Shown here piece by piece: positions 18,048-27,100 of a stretch of 64,000 nt of DNA (position 1 is its first letter; each line of letters opens with the position of its first letter). This DNA is from Planctomycetota bacterium (GTDB lineage: Bacteria; Planctomycetota; GCA-2746535). Under the pieces are notes generated by a model. That model did not search any database. It was not told where the DNA came from and saw only the letters and a list, made by a program, of their open reading frames with translations. The stretch covers positions 1 to 64,000 of the forward strand of contig NVWA01000027.1 in NCBI GenBank assembly GCA_002746535.1. Reading direction: 5' to 3'. The position numbers were made by a program, and so were the translations under genes.

Positions 18048-19109
18048 TTATTCAAATAAAGCGTCAACAAATTTTTCAGGACTGAACGTTTCTAAATCAT
18101 CTATTTGCTCACCCATCCCAATGTATCTAATAGGGATTTGCAATTCTTTGCACATTCTAATTAAGACACCACCTTTAGCACTGCCATCCAGCTTGGTCAT
18201 AATTAAACCCGTTATATCATGAACCTTACCAAATTCGATTCCTTGTACTACTGCATTTTGCCCAGTGGTACCATCAAGGATTAAAATAGTTTCGTGAGGT
18301 GCTTCAGGAATCTTTTTCTTAATTACATTATGCATTTTATGTAATTGAGCCATTAAATCTTTTTGAGTATGCAATCTACCGGCGGTATCAATGATAAGAA
18401 AATCAACATTTTTTTGAATTGCTAATTCAGTAGCATCATATACAACAGATGCAGGATCAGATCCAGTTTTAGCTGGCTTCACAATTTCGACACCAAGTCT
18501 TTCGCTCCAGATGGTTAACTGCTCTACGGCGGCAGCTCTAAAAGTATCTGCAGCAGCAAGCATCACTGAATGTCCACCATCAACAATTGATTTTGTTAAT
18601 TTTGCTATTGAAGTCGTTTTGCCAGATCCATTAACACCGATGATTGTAATAATTGTTGGACCATTTAGATTAATCTTTTGTATGGGCTTACCAGTATTCT
18701 CAAGACCATCTTTTAAGATACTTTTAATTTCATCTTGAATAAAAAGTTTGATCTCTGTATCATTTTCAACTTCTTTATTTTTATAAGCTTTGCTGACAGA
18801 CTCTTTGATTGATTCAGCAACTTCAAAACCCATGTCTGATGAAAGCAATATTTCTTCTAATTCATCAAGAGTATCTTGATCAATTTTGGAGCCAATTGTA
18901 AATAATTTTTTTAGACGACCGGAAAAGATATCTCTGGTTTTTCGAAGACCATCTTTAAGTTTTTGAAAAAAAGATCTCTTTGGTTTTTCTTCTATAAGCT
19001 CTTCTTCAACTTCAATAGTTTCTTCTTCAACTTCTAATTCTGCTTCTATAGGTTCAGAATTTTCTGGATCAACAACCTTTACTTTTTTTTTGCCAAAACC
19101 AAAAACCAT
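18048..19109 (-). CDS. ftsY: Signal recognition particle receptor FtsY
   Basis: FtsY is the SRP-receptor GTPase that brings ribosome-nascent chain complexes to the membrane. A short acidic N-terminal region (glutamate-rich, about residues 15-42) precedes the NG domain. GTP-binding motifs are [10 protein letters not shown] (G1), [18 protein letters not shown] (G3) and [10 protein letters not shown] (G4), ending with [16 protein letters not shown]. The 353-residue length is compact compared with the E. coli protein. It sits between nusB and thiL in a housekeeping operon. Confidence 0.97.
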
Positions 19110-19122
19110 TGCTCTTAACTTT

Positions 19123-19536
19123 CTATAGTGATATTTTTGTTTTTAAAATTTTATCTAAGACACCATTGATAAAAGATCCTGTTTCTTTAGAACCAAATTT
19201 TTTACCTAATTCAATCGCTTCGTTAACGGCAACTTTTGATGGTGTTTCAATATTATAAATAAGTTCATAAGTTGCTATTCTTAGGATTATCTTATCAACT
19301 AAAGAAATTCTTTTCATATCCCAGTTCATCAAACAATCTGAAATTATTTCATCTAATTCACTTAGATGCTCAGAAACGCCCTTAATTAAATCTTCGGTAA
19401 ATGTTTCTGCTTCTTCCTTGCCATCGGCATTTTCAATAAATACACGGAAAGTTTCTACAGAGTGTTCCTCTTTTCTGATTTCCATTTGATATAAAAACTG
19501 CAGAGCATATTCCCTGCTTTTACTTCTTGTTCTCAT
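19123..19536 (-). CDS. nusB: Transcription antitermination factor NusB
   Basis: An all-helical 137-residue protein that binds boxA RNA with S10 and supports rRNA transcription antitermination. Recognisable segments are the N-terminal RSREYALQFLYQME-like stretch (here KSREYALQFLYQMEI), the central RISLVDKIILRIATYEL, and VAVNEAIELGKKFG followed by FINGVLDKI. Length is normal. The order ribH-nusB matches the common bacterial association of nusB with riboflavin genes. Confidence 0.96.
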   Translation of the reverse strand: MRTRSKSREYALQFLYQMEIRKEEHSVETFRVFIENADGKEEAETFTEDLIKGVSEHLSELDEIISDCLMNWDMKRISLVDKIILRIATYELIYNIETPSKVAVNEAIELGKKFGSKETGSFINGVLDKILKTKISL

Positions 19537-19550
19537 GATTGACCTATAAT

Positions 19551-20021
19551 TTATGAAATTTGTTTATTTATATTAATCATTTCAATTGCTGACACAGCAA
19601 CTTCAGCGCCCTTATTACCTAGCTTAGTTCCTGCTCTTTCAATCGCTTGCTCAATTGTATCAGTAGTTAAGACACCAAAAATAATAGGGATTTCAGAATT
19701 TAAAGAAATTTGACCAATACCTTTGCTAGCTTCACCGGCAACATAATCAAAATGAGCCGTGCTTCCTTTGATAACGGCACCTAAGCAAATTATGGCATCA
19801 TATTTTTTTGACTGGACCATTTTTTTTGTGGCAAATGGAATTTCAAAGGCTCCCGGAACCCAAACAACTTCAATATTTTTTTCATCGCCACCATGTCTTT
19901 TGATAGCATCGATGGCGCCTTCTAAAAGTTTTGAGGTAATAAAATCATTAAATCTGGCTGCAACAATACCAAATTTTGTTTTGTTATTAGTGATAAGATC
20001 ACCAGAAATTTCTTTTACCAT
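19551..20021 (-). CDS. ribH: 6,7-dimethyl-8-ribityllumazine synthase
   Basis: RibH condenses the RibBA product 3,4-dihydroxy-2-butanone 4-phosphate with the ribityl-pyrimidine to form lumazine, the penultimate riboflavin step. Motifs are [37 protein letters not shown] and [12 protein letters not shown]. The start at 20021 has an SD-like AAGGAAG and gives a 156-residue protein of family length. A longer frame beginning 16 codons earlier would overlap ribBA and add a non-homologous leader. Confidence 0.96.
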   Translation of the reverse strand: MVKEISGDLITNNKTKFGIVAARFNDFITSKLLEGAIDAIKRHGGDEKNIEVVWVPGAFEIPFATKKMVQSKKYDAIICLGAVIKGSTAHFDYVAGEASKGIGQISLNSEIPIIFGVLTTDTIEQAIERAGTKLGNKGAEVAVSAIEMININKQIS

Positions 20022-20034
20022 TTCATTTCTTCCT

Positions 20035-21258
20035 TTAATCAAGTTTCTTATGTTTAAGCAGATGGCCAAAACGAGTTTTTTTAGTTTTTAAATATTCTAT
20101 ATTGTCATCTTTAGGATTAGTTTCAATAGCTATACGTTCAACAATTTCTAAACCATAACCTCTGATTCCAGTTATCTTAGAAGGATTGTTAGTTAATAAT
20201 TTAATTTTTCTAACACCCATTTGATAAATCATTTGAGCTCCTAAGCCATAGGTTCTCAAATCAGGTTCTAAACCTAATTTTTTATTTGCTTCAAGAGTGT
20301 CTAAACCATCATCTTGAAAATTATATGCTTTTAATTTGTTTTCAAGACCAATACCTCGACCTTCTTGTCTAAGATATACAATGATACCTTTACCTTCATC
20401 TGCTAGCATTTTTTGTGCTTTGTGAAGTTGTTCACCACAATCACATCGAGTTGAATGCAAAACATCACCCGTAAAACATTCGGAGTGGACACGCACTAAA
20501 ATAGCTTCTTCTTGTATAGGACCTCCAGGTTTCAAATCACCACAAGAAAGAATTAAGTGGTCTTTATCATCGTAAGCATTTTTAAAATAATGCAGATCAA
20601 ATTCACCATATTCTGTTGGCAGTTTAGAAGAAACTGTGTTGGCAACTTGAACTTCATCATTTTTGATACGATATTTCTGAATACTTTCGACGCTGATTAT
20701 TTTATAATTATGTTTTTTTGAAAATTCAATAAGCTCTTTGCCACGCATCATTGAGCCATCTTCACTCATGATTTCACAAATAACGCCAGCACCTTTTAAA
20801 CCAGCTAATTTAGCCAAATCGACAGATGCTTCTGTTTGACCGGCTCTTATTAAAACACCACCGTCTTGAGCACGGAGAGGAAAGATATGACCAGGTCTTA
20901 CTAAATCATCTGGTTTGACATCTTCTTTTACGCATGTCAAAATTGTTTCTGCGCGGTCTTGAGCTGAAATTCCCGTTGATCCGTTATTAACATCAATACT
21001 TATTGTAAAATTTGTAGAAAAACTTGACGTATTTCTCGTTACCATCGGAGGTAATTCTAATTTATCTGCAAGGGAGTTCTCCATCGCTAGGCATATAAGA
21101 CCTCTACCAAGAGTTGCCATTGAATTGATTATTTCTGGCGTTACTTTTTCAGCGGCAACACATAAGTCACCTTCATTTTCACGGTCTTCATCATCAACGA
21201 TGACAACTATTTCGCCTTTTACAAAAGCTTCTATTGCTTCTTCAACACTATCTAACAT
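20035..21258 (-). CDS. ribBA: Bifunctional DHBP synthase / GTP cyclohydrolase II
   Basis: A 407-residue fusion supplying both early riboflavin precursors. The N-terminal half is 3,4-dihydroxy-2-butanone 4-phosphate synthase ([14 protein letters not shown] near residue 18, then [10 protein letters not shown] and [13 protein letters not shown]-like [13 protein letters not shown]). The C-terminal half is GTP cyclohydrolase II, with a Zn site from the three Cys in the segment [20 protein letters not shown] and the catalytic [11 protein letters not shown]. It is directly followed by ribH. No riboflavin riboswitch is seen, because only three bases separate it from the upstream kinase gene. Confidence 0.97.
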   Translation of the reverse strand: MLDSVEEAIEAFVKGEIVVIVDDEDRENEGDLCVAAEKVTPEIINSMATLGRGLICLAMENSLADKLELPPMVTRNTSSFSTNFTISIDVNNGSTGISAQDRAETILTCVKEDVKPDDLVRPGHIFPLRAQDGGVLIRAGQTEASVDLAKLAGLKGAGVICEIMSEDGSMMRGKELIEFSKKHNYKIISVESIQKYRIKNDEVQVANTVSSKLPTEYGEFDLHYFKNAYDDKDHLILSCGDLKPGGPIQEEAILVRVHSECFTGDVLHSTRCDCGEQLHKAQKMLADEGKGIIVYLRQEGRGIGLENKLKAYNFQDDGLDTLEANKKLGLEPDLRTYGLGAQMIYQMGVRKIKLLTNNPSKITGIRGYGLEIVERIAIETNPKDDNIEYLKTKKTRFGHLLKHKKLD

Positions 21259-21261
21259 CTA

Positions 21262-22500
21262 TTAACCTTTACTTAAAATATAATACAGTAATATCACATT
21301 ACCTAAAGCTGACGCTAACAAAAATATTCGAGCCCAAAGTAATTGTTTTTCAATTTTAAACAATGAAACATCAACAAATTGCGAGTCTCTATTTGGCGGA
21401 CTAATGAAATGTTCTAAGGCAACTGCTCGACCTTCTTCAATTTCCAACTGTTGAATTTCATCAGATAATTTGACACGAATAAGTTCTTGTTTTAATTCAG
21501 CAAATGAAACATGTCTATTACTTGCTTTTTTTTCCATCATTTTATAAACTATATTTGCCAGTGACTTCGGAATACTAGGAAGCTTCTTATCAATCATTTC
21601 TGGCTTTTCATCTATGTGTTTTCTAATAATAGTAGAGACACTTCCTGAATATGGCAATTCCCCTACTAGCATATGATACATCGTCACACCTAATGAATAC
21701 AAATCTGCTTTAAAATCTATGTCATGACCCATGGCTTGTTCAGGTGCAATATAATCAGGTGTCCCTAAAACCTGGCCTTCCGTTTGAATTGATTCATCGT
21801 ATTTAGATTTTAAGAATCCAAAGTCTCCAAGTTTTGCAATACCTTCTTTTGCCAATAAAATATTTCCAGGTTTCACATCACGATGAACAACATCAAATTG
21901 AAGAATATAATCAAGTGCTTCAATTACTTGAATGGCAATATTAATAACAATCAATGGAGGTATGGCACCTTCAGTATCAACAATATCTTCAACACTAACA
22001 CCATCAATATATTCCATGGTAAAGTACAGATACTGACCTACTTGATTCACATCATAAATTTGTAATAGATTTGGATGACTCATTTTACCAACAAGTCTAG
22101 CTTCCAATAAAAAGCGTTGTTTAAATTCATCATCCGATAGCCATTTAGGGTGAAGAACTTTCATAGCAACATTTCTGTTCATGGATAACTGTTTGGCTTT
22201 ATATACAGTACCCAGTCCACCATCACCGATTTTACTTAAAATACGATAACCTGGAATCTGAACTTCATCTTTATCGGTATCTCTTACAAGACGACTAATA
22301 GCCGTTTTTAAATGTGAGATATATTTTTCTTCAATAAAATCAAACTTTTTAACAACGTCTTCTATTGATTTGTATTTACCTTCTTGATTATTAAAATATT
22401 CTAGCGCAACATCTGCCTGACTTTGTTCCAACATGGCATTCTCAATGGCAATTTGACAAAATTTAAAAGCTTCATTTTGTTGAGCTTTATCTATAGGCAT
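21262..22500 (-). CDS. Membrane Ser/Thr protein kinase (Hanks type)
   Basis: A 412-residue kinase. After an 80-residue helical N-terminal region, the kinase domain runs from about residue 82 to 345. It has GDGGLGTVYKAKQ (glycine loop), VAMKVL (lysine), HRDVKPGNILL (catalytic loop, near 205-215), GDFGF (DFG) and APEQA. A single membrane helix at about 386-406 anchors the C-terminus with almost nothing outside, so it has no obvious extracellular sensor. Kinases of this type are numerous in Planctomycetes-like genomes. It lies between aspS and ribBA with 24 and 3 bp gaps, and its substrate is unknown. Confidence 0.94.
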   Translation of the reverse strand: MPIDKAQQNEAFKFCQIAIENAMLEQSQADVALEYFNNQEGKYKSIEDVVKKFDFIEEKYISHLKTAISRLVRDTDKDEVQIPGYRILSKIGDGGLGTVYKAKQLSMNRNVAMKVLHPKWLSDDEFKQRFLLEARLVGKMSHPNLLQIYDVNQVGQYLYFTMEYIDGVSVEDIVDTEGAIPPLIVINIAIQVIEALDYILQFDVVHRDVKPGNILLAKEGIAKLGDFGFLKSKYDESIQTEGQVLGTPDYIAPEQAMGHDIDFKADLYSLGVTMYHMLVGELPYSGSVSTIIRKHIDEKPEMIDKKLPSIPKSLANIVYKMMEKKASNRHVSFAELKQELIRVKLSDEIQQLEIEEGRAVALEHFISPPNRDSQFVDVSLFKIEKQLLWARIFLLASALGNVILLYYILSKG

Positions 22501-22524
22501 GTAAAAGTATCCTTAAAAGACGAC

Positions 22525-24297
22525 TTATTTTTTAACTTTGACCTGTTCAATTTTCAAAGACAATTCCTTTAATTGTTCTGCATCCACTTTAGAAGGAGCT
22601 TCTGACATCAAACAAGCGGCCTTTTGAGTTTTTGGAAATGCAATACAATCTCGCAAACTATCTAACTTTAATAGTATCATACATAATCTATCTAAACCAA
22701 AGGCTAGACCACCGTGAGGTGGAGCGCCATAGCTTAAGGCATCAACTAAGAAACCAAATTTTTGTTCTGCTTCTTCTTTACCGATACCTAACAATTCAAA
22801 TATCTTTTGTTGGATATCTGGTTTGTGAATCCGAATACTTCCTCCACCAATTTCGCAACCATTGATAACAAGGTCATAACTATCCGATAGTACCGATTCA
22901 ATGTCCGTATCTAATTCCGAGATATCATTAATTAAAGGCATTGTAAAAGGATGATGGACAGAATTCAATCGACCTGTTTGGCTATCTTTTTCGAATAAAG
23001 GCGCATCCACCACAAATGAAAAGTGATAATCATTTGCATCGTATAATTTCATCAATTTACCAACTTGTAATCTAACTTGCCCTAATGAATCATGAACTAC
23101 ATTTTCTTTGCCAGCACCAAAAAGAATTAAATCTCCGACTTCACCACCTGCTTTGGCAACGATTGCATTTATCTGTTCTTCGCTAAAGAATTTAACGATG
23201 GGAGATTGCAGACCATCTTCATTAATTTTTATCCAAGCTAATCCCCGTGCTCCATAAGTTTTTGCAGTAGCTTCTAGGTTATCAATTTCTTTTCTTGTCA
23301 AAGATGCACCACCTTTTGCGTTGATAACTTTAACCATGCCACCTTCTTCGACAATGCTTCTGAATACTTTAAAGTCTACGTTATGCATTAATTCACTAAC
23401 ATTAATTAATTGCATCCCAAAGCGTAATTCAGGTTTATCAGAACCATATTTATCCATTGCTTCTAAAAATGGAATTCTTTGAAAGGGTCTAGAAACTTCA
23501 ATATTTAGAGTTTCTTTAAAGATGGCTGTTACAAGCTCCTCTACCATATTTAAAATAATATCTTTATCAACAAAACTCATCTCAATATCTATTTGAGTAA
23601 ATTCAGGTTGTCTATCTGCTCTTAAATCTTCATCTCTAAAACATTTAACGATTTGTATATACTTATCAAAACCAGAAACCATTAACAATTGTTTGAATAA
23701 TTGAGGTGATTGTGGTAGAGCATAAAACTCTCCAGAATGTACCCGACTAGGTACTAAATAATCACGAGCACCTTCAGGAGTTGATTTTGTCAGTACTGGC
23801 GTTTCAACTTCAATAAAATCGTTTTGATAAAAATATTCACGGATACTATGAACTAACTTATTTCTAAAAAGAAAATTTTCTTGCATAGCGGGACGACGAA
23901 GATCTAAATAACGATATTTTAACCGTAGCTCTTCATTTACATTTACATAATCAGTTATTTCAAATGGAGGTGTTTCGCATTCATTTAAGATTTCAATCGA
24001 ACTAATTTCAACTTCGATTTCACCTGTTAACATTTTATCGTTCACAGCTTCACCACGACTTATCACTGTACCAGTGACAGATAAAACAAACTGAGATCTT
24101 ACTTTATGAGCAATTTCCCAAGCTTCTTTATTGATGTCTTCATTAAATTTAATTTGAGTCAGACCGAATCTATCTCTAAGATCGATGAATCTTACGCCAC
24201 CATGATCTCTTGAATTTTCCACCCATCCATTTAATACAATTTCTTCGCCTATGTTTTCTTTTCTCAACTGACCACAAGTATTCGTTCTGATTTTCAC
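22525..24297 (-). CDS. aspS: Aspartyl-tRNA synthetase (bacterial type)
   Basis: A class II aminoacyl-tRNA synthetase charging tRNA-Asp. The 590-residue length and the inserted GAD domain (about residues 280-420) mark the bacterial type. Motifs are the OB-fold anticodon domain (GWVENSRDHGGVRFIDLRD), motif 2 (FRDEDLRADRQPEFTQID) and motif 3 (GGLAFGLDRLCMIL). Translation starts at GTG (24297) with a good SD (GAGAGG). This kind of enzyme may be discriminating or non-discriminating; sequence inspection alone does not settle this. Confidence 0.97.
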   Translation of the reverse strand: MKIRTNTCGQLRKENIGEEIVLNGWVENSRDHGGVRFIDLRDRFGLTQIKFNEDINKEAWEIAHKVRSQFVLSVTGTVISRGEAVNDKMLTGEIEVEISSIEILNECETPPFEITDYVNVNEELRLKYRYLDLRRPAMQENFLFRNKLVHSIREYFYQNDFIEVETPVLTKSTPEGARDYLVPSRVHSGEFYALPQSPQLFKQLLMVSGFDKYIQIVKCFRDEDLRADRQPEFTQIDIEMSFVDKDIILNMVEELVTAIFKETLNIEVSRPFQRIPFLEAMDKYGSDKPELRFGMQLINVSELMHNVDFKVFRSIVEEGGMVKVINAKGGASLTRKEIDNLEATAKTYGARGLAWIKINEDGLQSPIVKFFSEEQINAIVAKAGGEVGDLILFGAGKENVVHDSLGQVRLQVGKLMKLYDANDYHFSFVVDAPLFEKDSQTGRLNSVHHPFTMPLINDISELDTDIESVLSDSYDLVINGCEIGGGSIRIHKPDIQQKIFELLGIGKEEAEQKFGFLVDALSYGAPPHGGLAFGLDRLCMILLKLDSLRDCIAFPKTQKAACLMSEAPSKVDAEQLKELSLKIEQVKVKK

Positions 24298-24330
24298 TAC
24301 TAAACCTCTCTTTAATTATGTTCTTTTTAA

Positions 24331-24336
24331 ATTATA
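24331..24336 (-). promoter_or_regulatory. Possible -10 box of the aspS operon
   Basis: A perfect TATAAT on the minus strand lies 34 nt before the aspS start in a 224-bp gap. No convincing -35 box is found at 16-18 bp, so in this AT-rich sequence the match may be chance. It is the best candidate for the long aspS-to-sigma operon. Confidence 0.3.
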
Positions 24337-24479
24337 TTGGAAAGAACTTATCGAATTAATACAGAAAAATAAATCTGCGTATTGTATCAATCTTAGAAGG
24401 GTTTTCAAAAAGAAGCAGGTTATATGGATATTATTTAAGGTTATTTCCTAATTCAATTAAATGACAATTTAAGCGAATA

Positions 24480-24507
24480 TGTGTGTTCATATTTCTGAAT
24501 ACACACA
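24480..24507 (-). terminator. Hairpin after the exported-protein gene
   Basis: A strong inverted repeat (TGTGTGT-TCA / TGA-AT-ACACACA, 10 paired bases with a 2-nt bulge and a 6-nt loop) starts about 15 nt after the stop codon at 24522. It lacks a following T-run, so it is either a weak or Rho-assisted terminator or a 3' end stabiliser. Position between two transcription units supports such a role. Confidence 0.4.
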
Positions 24508-24521
24508 AACGAGAATAGAAT

Positions 24522-25571
24522 TTACTTTATTGAATATTTAAGGCTTTGCTCAATACCACTAAATGCAGGAGCTTTTTTATGTAAATATGGAATTTCATGG
24601 TTTTGTTTCGAGCTCAATTCACCTTTAAAACTTAACGTAATCGGCTGAATTAAATCACCTTTTTCGTTGGTTAGCTTAATGATTATTATGGGATTAAAGA
24701 TTGATTCGTCTAAACCGTTATAAAGCGATATTTTCAATTTAAGGTCATTCTTATTCTCCATATTTGCAATAATTTTAGTGATTTGGGCACTCTTTTTGTC
24801 ATTATCAAATTCAAAAATTGATTCTTTTAATGATACTTGTCCATTATCAACTAGAATTTCTTTGGCAGCACCACCCCACTCTAAAGAAAATCCAGCACCT
24901 GCAAAAGCAGGAACATTCTCAACTAACTGATCAAAACTAAATACATCGCCACCATCTAATTCTATTGGATTTCCTTCTTTATCTTTTAACTCAATATCAA
25001 TTGATTTAATTTTCTCACCCATTCCATTTAATACGGAAGCTTTAATTTTTATTCCTTTTGCACGGTGGGAACCCTTATTTATGATAGATCCTACCAGACG
25101 ACAATCTTTATCTTTTTTAGCTTGAACAGCTTTGCCTTTGCCTTTCATTTTAACATAAGAGTCATTCTTCTTTAATTTTAATGGTTCAAGTTTTGGCATT
25201 TTTTCTTTATCTTTGTAACTCTGTCTAAAATATTCAACTTGTTTTTCAGTCCGAATGCAAAGACGGTAACTGTTAAATTTCTTAAGTCCTAGGACCGTAA
25301 CTTTGAAAGACGTTGTATCTTCGGTTACTTTATATATGTCAGAAATTTGAATAATGTTGTCATTTCGATCTAAGGTCTTGATTAATATTTCAGGATTTTT
25401 ATCAATCCAAAGACTACCTAACTCAATCGTTCCTTTAACAACAAATTTTCTTTTGGTTTTAATATCAAGGGTCGATCTTGCTTTCCATTTTTTTAATATG
25501 GATACTTCCACCTCAGCAGCTGAAATAAAATTTAATAAAAAACACAATGAGAAAAATGAGAGAATTTTCAT
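24522..25571 (-). CDS. Exported protein with duplicated beta domain, unknown function
   Basis: I do not recognise a family. A clear signal peptide (MKILSFFSLCFLLNF, probable cut after AA near residue 19) is followed by a beta-rich protein. Two C-terminal segments look like copies of one Ig- or FxLYD-like domain: each ends with a related block, VPAFAGAGFSLEW and APAFSGIEQSLKY, preceded by a KD(K/E)xG(N/D) turn. The start at 25571 has SD GGAG at suitable spacing and directly yields the signal peptide. A longer frame would overlap the STAS gene by 14 bp. It follows aroC and the STAS gene and is the last gene before a hairpin. Confidence 0.75.
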   Translation of the reverse strand: MKILSFFSLCFLLNFISAAEVEVSILKKWKARSTLDIKTKRKFVVKGTIELGSLWIDKNPEILIKTLDRNDNIIQISDIYKVTEDTTSFKVTVLGLKKFNSYRLCIRTEKQVEYFRQSYKDKEKMPKLEPLKLKKNDSYVKMKGKGKAVQAKKDKDCRLVGSIINKGSHRAKGIKIKASVLNGMGEKIKSIDIELKDKEGNPIELDGGDVFSFDQLVENVPAFAGAGFSLEWGGAAKEILVDNGQVSLKESIFEFDNDKKSAQITKIIANMENKNDLKLKISLYNGLDESIFNPIIIIKLTNEKGDLIQPITLSFKGELSSKQNHEIPYLHKKAPAFSGIEQSLKYSIK

Positions 25572-25587
25572 TTTTGTAACTCCAAAA

Positions 25588-25923
25588 TTATTCAATATCA
25601 TTTAAGGATTCTATAACTTCAAAAAAGTCATTTGCACCTAGGCTTTCATATATAATCCTGAATTTTTTACTTGGATTCATGAAGTAAATAGTTGATTTAT
25701 TATCTCTTATAAGGCCATGCATTTCCATAAATAGCCCAAAACAGCGACTATTAATAAATTCAACTTTAGAAACATCTACAACAATGTTACGAAATTGATT
25801 TACAAAAGGTTCAATCTTTTCTTTTATTTCATCGGCATCTTCAAAATAACCGTCAAAATTAAGTACAACCAATCCATCAGATGGAAATCTTTTAATGTCA
25901 ATATTTTTAGAAGAACTATTCAA
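25588..25923 (-). CDS. STAS-domain anti-anti-sigma-like protein
   Basis: A stand-alone 111-residue STAS domain of the SpoIIAA/RsbV type. The core IVVDVSKVEFINSRCFGLF retains the Ser at the usual phospho-acceptor position (in INSR). Such proteins relieve anti-sigma factors or act in Ser-kinase signalling. No partner kinase of the RsbW type is encoded nearby; a Hanks kinase and an ECF sigma factor lie further down. It overlaps the end of aroC by 4 bp (ATGA), so it is translationally coupled to a metabolic gene. Confidence 0.85.
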   Translation of the reverse strand: MNSSSKNIDIKRFPSDGLVVLNFDGYFEDADEIKEKIEPFVNQFRNIVVDVSKVEFINSRCFGLFMEMHGLIRDNKSTIYFMNPSKKFRIIYESLGANDFFEVIESLNDIE

Positions 25924-26984
25924 TTAATATCCTTGAAGTAAATGCCTGATCTTAGTAAATGATCTGCTATTGTAATTGATGCCATTGCTTCAACAACCGG
26001 GACTGCTCTGGGTAGAATACAAGGATCATGACGACCGTGGGTCTCAACTGTAATCTCCTGACCTGATTTATCAATAGACTTTTGAGGTTTTGCAATAGAA
26101 GCTGTGGGTTTTACAACCATTTTGAAAATTATTGGCTCCCCATTACTGATACCACCTAAAATACCACCTGAGTTATTAGTAACAAAACCATCTTTGTTAA
26201 TTTCATCATTGTGCTCCGAACCTTTCATTTCTATAGCATCGAAACCACACCCAAACTCAATACCTTTAAATGCTCCTATAGACAAAATTGCTTTTGCAAT
26301 ATCGCAATCAAGTTTATCGTAAATAGGTTCACCTAGGCCAATAGGAACATTATTTATTCTGCATTCAATCATTCCACCAACTGAATCCAAATCTTTTCTT
26401 GCTGAATCAATTGTTTGTATCATTTCTTCAACCACATTAATATCAGGACTCCTAACAATATTTTTTTCGATATCTTCTTCAACCCATTGATTACTTTTAA
26501 CTGTGCCTACTTGTGTTGTCGCGGCAGTAACTTTTATAGAAAATTTCTCTAATAACTTTTTTGCAACGGCCCCGGCGGCAACACGACATGCTGTTTCTCT
26601 TCCAGAAGATCTGCCACCGCCACGATAATCTCGGACGCCATATTTATGAAAATAAGTGAAGTCAGCATGGCCGGGTCTAAAGACATCTTTTATCGAATCA
26701 TAATTTTTAGAACGAGCATCTGCATTTTCAATCAATAATGCAATGGTATGGCCTGTCGTTAGTCCTTCGAAAACACCCGATAAAATTTTTACTGCATCGG
26801 ATTCTTTACGTTGTGTTGTAATTTTACTTTGCCCCGGTTTTCTTCTATCTAAATCTTTCTGTATATCTTCTTCCGATAATGAAAAACCTGGAGGCATGCC
26901 ATCTATTATGACTCCTATGGCAGGTCCATGACTTTCACCAAAAGTTGTTATGGTAAATTCTTTTCCAATACTATTCGACGACAT
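25920..26984 (-). CDS. aroC: Chorismate synthase
   Basis: AroC makes chorismate from 5-enolpyruvylshikimate-3-phosphate using reduced FMN, the last shikimate step. Family signatures are GESHGPAIGVIIDGMPPG, RRKPGQSKITTQRKE, FRPGHADFTYFHKYG and DYRGGGRSSGRETACRVAAGA. The C-terminal GRHDPCILPRAVPVVEAM is also present. The 354 residues are a normal length. SD GGAT precedes the ATG at a short distance. It heads a small unit with the STAS and exported-protein genes. Confidence 0.97.
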   Translation of the reverse strand: MSSNSIGKEFTITTFGESHGPAIGVIIDGMPPGFSLSEEDIQKDLDRRKPGQSKITTQRKESDAVKILSGVFEGLTTGHTIALLIENADARSKNYDSIKDVFRPGHADFTYFHKYGVRDYRGGGRSSGRETACRVAAGAVAKKLLEKFSIKVTAATTQVGTVKSNQWVEEDIEKNIVRSPDINVVEEMIQTIDSARKDLDSVGGMIECRINNVPIGLGEPIYDKLDCDIAKAILSIGAFKGIEFGCGFDAIEMKGSEHNDEINKDGFVTNNSGGILGGISNGEPIIFKMVVKPTASIAKPQKSIDKSGQEITVETHGRHDPCILPRAVPVVEAMASITIADHLLRSGIYFKDIN

Positions 26985-27030
26985 GATATCCTTTGAAAAT
27001 TGGTAAAATCGTTACTATTTTAAGGCAGAA

Positions 27031-27036
27031 ATTATA
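27031..27036 (-). promoter_or_regulatory. Possible -10 box upstream of aroC
   Basis: A perfect TATAAT on the minus strand lies 47 nt before the aroC start, in a 116-bp gap after the giant membrane-protein gene. The -35 region (TTTCTT at 17 bp) is weak. Confidence 0.3.
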
Positions 27037-27100
27037 CAGAAATAAATGCAATAAAGAAATCCAATTAAGAAAATTTAAGAAAATCCCTTAAGGATTAAGA

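Noticed and set aside
20035-21260. FMN riboswitch before ribBA
   Set aside because: Only three bases separate ribBA from the kinase gene and no RFN-like structure is possible there.
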